Assembly (NCBI GenBank): GCA_964546285.1
Contig: CAZJJK010000126.1
Location: 1-8,631, forward strand
Length of the DNA stretch: 8,631 bases
DNA from: CAZJJK01 sp964546285
GTDB lineage: Bacteria; Spirochaetota; Spirochaetia; Treponematales; Breznakiellaceae
Reading direction: 5' to 3'
Part shown: piece by piece, positions 6,720 to 8,631 of the stretch
Numbering within the stretch: position 1 is the stretch's first letter
Layout: each line of letters opens with the position of its first letter
Program-made: the position numbers and the translations under genes
Notes under the pieces: generated by a model
What the model was told of the DNA's origin: nothing
What the model saw: the letters and a program-made list of their open reading frames with translations, nothing else
Databases searched by the model: none

Positions 6720-7859
6720 CTATGGCTTAAAGCCCTTTTGTATCGCCTTCGCGATTGTATTCTTAAGAAAATTATTCTCCCTTCGAAGTTGGATTATCTC
6801 AAACTGTTGGCTGCGGATCGCTTCCGCGAGCTCGCCAGGTGTAAGGGCTCCACAGTGGAGCAATTCCTCAACATAATCCAGTTTAGCCTCAAAATCCACC
6901 TCCGCTTCTACGCCAGCCTCTATAAAGCTATCATCTAAAGCTCGACTATCCAAAGGAGGGGCGTCGTCCTCCGTTTGAAGAACCTTATCGGCTATACGAT
7001 AAATCGCTTGAGATAAGATCGATTGAGGCTTATAGATCAGCAGTGGAAGTCTAGCGGACAAGGCTACATCCTGCTGGCTATCACGATAGATAATGCCAAG
7101 ATGCTCCAGCTGGAGGTCCAGATATTCCGCGCAGGAGCGGCGAATTTTTTGAACTTTGTCCGCGTCCTTGGGATCATCTATCATGTTCATAATTAACCGA
7201 GGGTGAAAATGGCTGACTCTTTCTTTGAACTTTGTCCAAGAGACGCTATCGATCTTCGCTATCGCTTCTAAAAGCTTAGGTATGTATAATTTTTGTAAAC
7301 TGGAACCATTTTTACGTAAATTTTCTAGATACGCGTAGGCTTTGGAAGTTTGGGTAAAGCTGGAATACATAAGTCTGAATACAGCGTTCTTAAGAAAAAG
7401 ATAAGCATTAAGTGTAGCTGTAACAGTGGGGGTTGTTACAATTATACCCAGCCCCGATAACAAGAAAAAATCCAAGATAGCTTGATGGGTTCCGGCGCCA
7501 AGATCTAATATCAGAAAATCAGCGTCAAGGCCAAGTAAACGGCGGACAAGCATATTCTTCTGTGATGGTTTTAAATTGGCGGCGCCTGGTATCTCCGCGT
7601 CTCCAGGGATAAAACGTAGATTAGGTATGTCCGTAGTCGCTATAGCGTGGCTAAAATCGCCCTTTGGATCGGATAGAAAGGTACCAATTCCTACTTTTGG
7701 AGCCCGATGTCCGATGATCAGATGTAGGTTTGAGGCTCCTAAATCCAAGTCCGCTAATATTACTTGTTTTCCAACTTGAGCAAGAGCTACGGATAAATTG
7801 GCGGCTACTAACGATTTTCCAACTCCGCCTTTGCCGCTGGCTATAGGTATGACGCGCAT
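6720..7859 (-). CDS. MinD/ParA-superfamily ATPase with C-terminal coiled-coil extension
   Basis: The 379-residue SIMIBI-class P-loop ATPase belongs to the MinD/FlhG/ParA group, whose members dimerise with ATP and position proteins, flagella or DNA. The deviant Walker A is GKGGVGKS (9-16), with signature Lys10 and catalytic-loop Lys15. Switch I is DLDLGASNLHLIIG (37-50). Walker B is FLILDLGAG (115-123). VTTPTVTATLNAYLFLK (141-157) replaces the usual TPEPTSxxDAY segment. Residues about 165-220 hold a helical insertion longer than in E. coli MinD. After the domain ends near 296 comes an acidic linker (297-330). A final helix-rich segment (340-375) contains IIQLRRENNFLKNTIAKAI, which fits a short coiled coil or basic amphipathic helix. 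The ATG at 7859 is preferred because GGAGG (7866-7870) is 6 nt away; a GTG one codon upstream is too close. It follows the membrane-protein stop directly. No flagellar or division gene is next to it, so its cargo cannot be named. Confidence 0.88.
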   Translation of the reverse strand: MRVIPIASGKGGVGKSLVAANLSVALAQVGKQVILADLDLGASNLHLIIGHRAPKVGIGTFLSDPKGDFSHAIATTDIPNLRFIPGDAEIPGAANLKPSQKNMLVRRLLGLDADFLILDLGAGTHQAILDFFLLSGLGIIVTTPTVTATLNAYLFLKNAVFRLMYSSFTQTSKAYAYLENLRKNGSSLQKLYIPKLLEAIAKIDSVSWTKFKERVSHFHPRLIMNMIDDPKDADKVQKIRRSCAEYLDLQLEHLGIIYRDSQQDVALSARLPLLIYKPQSILSQAIYRIADKVLQTEDDAPPLDSRALDDSFIEAGVEAEVDFEAKLDYVEELLHCGALTPGELAEAIRSQQFEIIQLRRENNFLKNTIAKAIQKGFKP

Positions 7860-7861
7860 CA

Positions 7862-8389
7862 CTAGCCTCCGAGCCCATCAGTGATATTTTCAATAATAGC
7901 ATGGTCGCTTGATAATAAGGTAGTCTCTGTGTCTAAAGGCTTTTCAGAAATATTTCGTTGTGTGTTGATTTGGTTTACTTGTGGTGCGGTGCGATGAACT
8001 AAAAACGTCGCCAATAAAAACAAAACGCAGAGAAGATCGCATAGAGCTATCGCGCCGCTAACAACAACAAGTAGGAAAGTGTTAATGTCATTTATGGCGA
8101 AAATTTCGCGCGCCGAGTTAAGGCCAATAAATAGACGCGAAGCGAGCGCGCTAGCCGAAATAGCCTTCCCCGCCGCGTAAAGCGCTGAAAAGCCTCTATA
8201 TTTTTGGGGCGACCACCACATAAAAAAAGATAATAAGATGAATAGAGCTTGTGGGGCGGCGAACCCAATAAATAAATACGCGGAAAAATTACTGGTAGCC
8301 GAAACGGAAGGAAAGAGCATGAACAATAAGGCGAAACGGATAAGGTCTATCACGAATAATATGAGTCGTGAGGGCTGCCGGCTACTCAT
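7862..8389 (-). CDS. Small multi-pass membrane protein paired with the ATPase
   Basis: I do not recognise a family for this 175-residue protein. Hydrophobic segments lie at about 9-28, 37-58, 70-90 (weaker) and 104-132, so three or four membrane helices are expected. The basic N-terminus (SSRQPSR) and the positive WWSPQKYRG loop give topology hints. A hydrophilic C-terminal tail of about 43 residues, rich in Asn, Thr and Asp/Glu, follows His132-Arg133. No lipobox or enzymatic motif is visible. The start chosen is the ATG at 8389. An in-frame TTG at 8425 is part of a likely -35 box and is not a credible start. No Shine-Dalgarno precedes the ATG, consistent with a leaderless transcript. The stop TAG sits 2 nt before the ATPase ATG (TAG TG ATG), so the two are likely coupled. 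It could anchor or regulate the ATPase at the membrane, which is inference from position. Confidence 0.7.
   Translation of the reverse strand: MSSRQPSRLILFVIDLIRFALLFMLFPSVSATSNFSAYLFIGFAAPQALFILLSFFMWWSPQKYRGFSALYAAGKAISASALASRLFIGLNSAREIFAINDINTFLLVVVSGAIALCDLLCVLFLLATFLVHRTAPQVNQINTQRNISEKPLDTETTLLSSDHAIIENITDGLGG
7866..7870 (-). promoter_or_regulatory. GGAGG ribosome binding site selecting the ATPase start
   Basis: GGAGG lies 6 nt before ATG 7859 and only 3 nt before the alternative GTG 7862. It is embedded in the last codons of the membrane-protein gene. The favoured product begins MRVIPIASGKGG, with the P-loop at the normal distance from the N-terminus. Confidence 0.75.
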
Positions 8390-8396
8390 GGCGAGA

Positions 8397-8425
8397 ACTC
8401 TATGGTGAAGCGGGCGCGGGGTCAA
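8397..8425 (-). promoter_or_regulatory. Promoter for the leftward cluster, possibly giving a leaderless mRNA
   Basis: On the minus strand TTGACC (8420-8425, five of six to the -35 consensus) is separated by exactly 17 bp from TAGAGT (8397-8402, four of six to TATAAT). Only 7 nt separate the -10 from the ATG of the membrane-protein gene, so the expected transcription start falls on or beside the A of that ATG. This fits the lack of a Shine-Dalgarno. The boxes are seen; their use is inferred. Confidence 0.45.
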
Positions 8426-8427
8426 GA

Positions 8428-8441
8428 GGCGGGAACCCGCC
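8428..8441. repeat. Perfect GC-rich inverted repeat upstream of the leftward promoter
   Basis: GGCGGG-AA-CCCGCC is a perfect 6-bp inverted repeat with a 2-nt centre, 2 bp upstream of the proposed -35 at 8420-8425. No T-run follows on either strand, so it does not look like an intrinsic terminator. A regulator-binding site is possible. Chance symmetry in a short GC-rich patch cannot be ruled out. Confidence 0.45.
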
Positions 8442-8573
8442 GCTTAAGCTATAGAGCAAAATTAGGTGATGCATAATCTTCTGTGTTTGCTCCAATATCT
8501 GAGGACGCACATCGCTCGTCGTACAACTATGGCTGTAAGGTTCAGCTTTGTTACGTCTGTCATTTTTTCCTCA

Positions 8574-8582
8574 TGATATAAT
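8574..8582 (+). promoter_or_regulatory. Consensus extended -10 promoter, rightward
   Basis: TGATATAAT is a complete extended -10 with a perfect TATAAT hexamer (8577-8582). No -35 is present at 16-18 bp. A run of six T lies 8-13 nt upstream (8563-8568). The expected transcription start is near 8589, about 16 nt before the ATG at 8605. Confidence 0.5.
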
Positions 8583-8604
8583 AAAGCCCTTGCCTAGCCA
8601 TGGA

Positions 8605-8631
8605 ATGATCGCTAAAGATACCATGGTGGTG
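8605..8631 (+). CDS. Possible start of a SlyD-type FKBP peptidyl-prolyl isomerase (first 9 codons)
   Basis: Nine codons, reading MIAKDTMVV, are open to the window edge on the plus strand. SlyD-type FKBP isomerases start with a very similar pattern (E. coli SlyD begins MKVAKDLVVSLAY), so a SlyD-like cis-trans prolyl isomerase is a reasonable guess. The match covers only nine residues and is not proof. There is no convincing Shine-Dalgarno before the ATG, which weakens the call. The consensus extended -10 upstream supports a rightward gene here. Alternatives are an unrelated protein, or that this strand is non-coding and the opposite strand ends a leftward gene. Confidence 0.35.

Larger units (their letters stand above)
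8390..8604. other. Divergent intergenic control region
   Basis: This 215-bp stretch separates the leftward cluster from a probable rightward gene. It holds the leftward -35/-10 pair, the GC-rich inverted repeat and the rightward extended -10. All three minus-strand frames contain only short open stretches; one of 33 codons (8462-8563) has a GAGG before its ATG but no recognisable product. No tRNA cloverleaf, riboswitch or direct repeat was seen. If the rightward gene is not real, part of this stretch could belong to an upstream minus-strand gene. Confidence 0.5.

Noticed and set aside
6693..6720. GCTCC...GGAGC inverted repeat after the ATPase stop as a terminator
   Set aside because: Only 5 bp of stem with an 18-nt loop and no T-run downstream on the minus strand, so it is not a credible intrinsic terminator.
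6705..6938. Plus-strand 77-codon open frame beginning MKTKELWLK
   Set aside because: It is antisense to the C-terminal region of the ATPase gene, with no promoter and no usable ribosome binding site for its first ATG. Shadow frame.
7651..7902. Minus-strand 83-codon frame overlapping the ATPase gene
   Set aside because: It runs out of frame through the well-conserved P-loop region and is Ser/Arg/Lys rich, typical of a shadow frame.
8389..8425. TTG at 8425 as start of the membrane-protein gene
   Set aside because: The TTG is part of the TTGACC -35 box, has no ribosome binding site and would add a 12-residue basic segment with no support. ATG 8389 is preferred.
8448..8457. GCTATAGAGC as a second inverted repeat near the leftward promoter
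   Set aside because: Only 3-bp arms, well within chance.
8571..8630. Minus-strand frame ending TGA at 8571-8573 that could be the C-terminus of a leftward upstream gene (contains MVSLAIIPWLGKGFIIS)
   Set aside because: It is open to the edge and looks hydrophobic and plausible, but it lies antisense to the plus-strand frame with a SlyD-like start and a consensus extended -10. With only 19 residues the choice cannot be settled, and I favour the plus strand.

Overview
The window is a compact bacterial chromosome segment in which almost every base of positions 1-8389 is coding on the minus strand. Ten genes lie head to tail with gaps of a few bases or short overlaps. In transcription order they are: a small membrane protein, a MinD/ParA-type ATPase, lgt (prolipoprotein diacylglyceryl transferase), a 60-residue protein, thrC (threonine synthase), a 676-residue protein with a C-terminal pRiA4b ORF-3-like domain, a PTS EIIA of the fructose/Ntr type, a soluble DUF1707/LiaF-like protein, a stand-alone E2-acyltransferase-fold protein, and the first 32 codons of transketolase (tkt), which runs off the left edge. 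No RNA genes, insertion sequences, phage genes or CRISPR arrays were seen.

Organism: no phylogenetic marker is present, so this is inference. The free-standing E2-like protein with a DERxxDG motif, the DUF1707-LiaF protein without a membrane segment, an EIIA with no transporter beside it and the MinD-like ATPase together resemble Treponema-type Spirochaetota. Base composition is moderate, with frequent GCG and CGC codons. I would put about even odds on a treponeme or a relative.

Layout: positions 8390-8604 look like a divergent control region. To the right, a consensus extended -10 (TGATATAAT) faces right, towards a reading frame that begins MIAKDTMVV and may be the start of a SlyD-type peptidyl-prolyl isomerase cut by the window edge. 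To the left, a -35/-10 pair (TTGACC, 17 bp, TAGAGT) sits so close to the membrane-protein ATG that the transcript may be leaderless. A perfect GC-rich inverted repeat lies just upstream of that -35. The membrane protein and the ATPase meet at a TAGTGATG junction and are probably one functional unit. An 83-97 bp gap then holds a second promoter (extended -10 TGATATACT) and a perfect 6-bp inverted repeat in the lgt leader. From lgt to tkt the longest gap is 28 bp, so these genes look like one transcript.

Functionally the cluster is mixed: envelope lipoprotein maturation (lgt), amino-acid and central metabolism (thrC, tkt), probable phosphotransfer regulation (EIIA) and several proteins of unknown role. 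The most interesting units are the membrane protein-ATPase pair, the EIIA overlapping the pRiA4b-domain protein, and the E2-fold protein whose catalytic histidine position carries glutamate.
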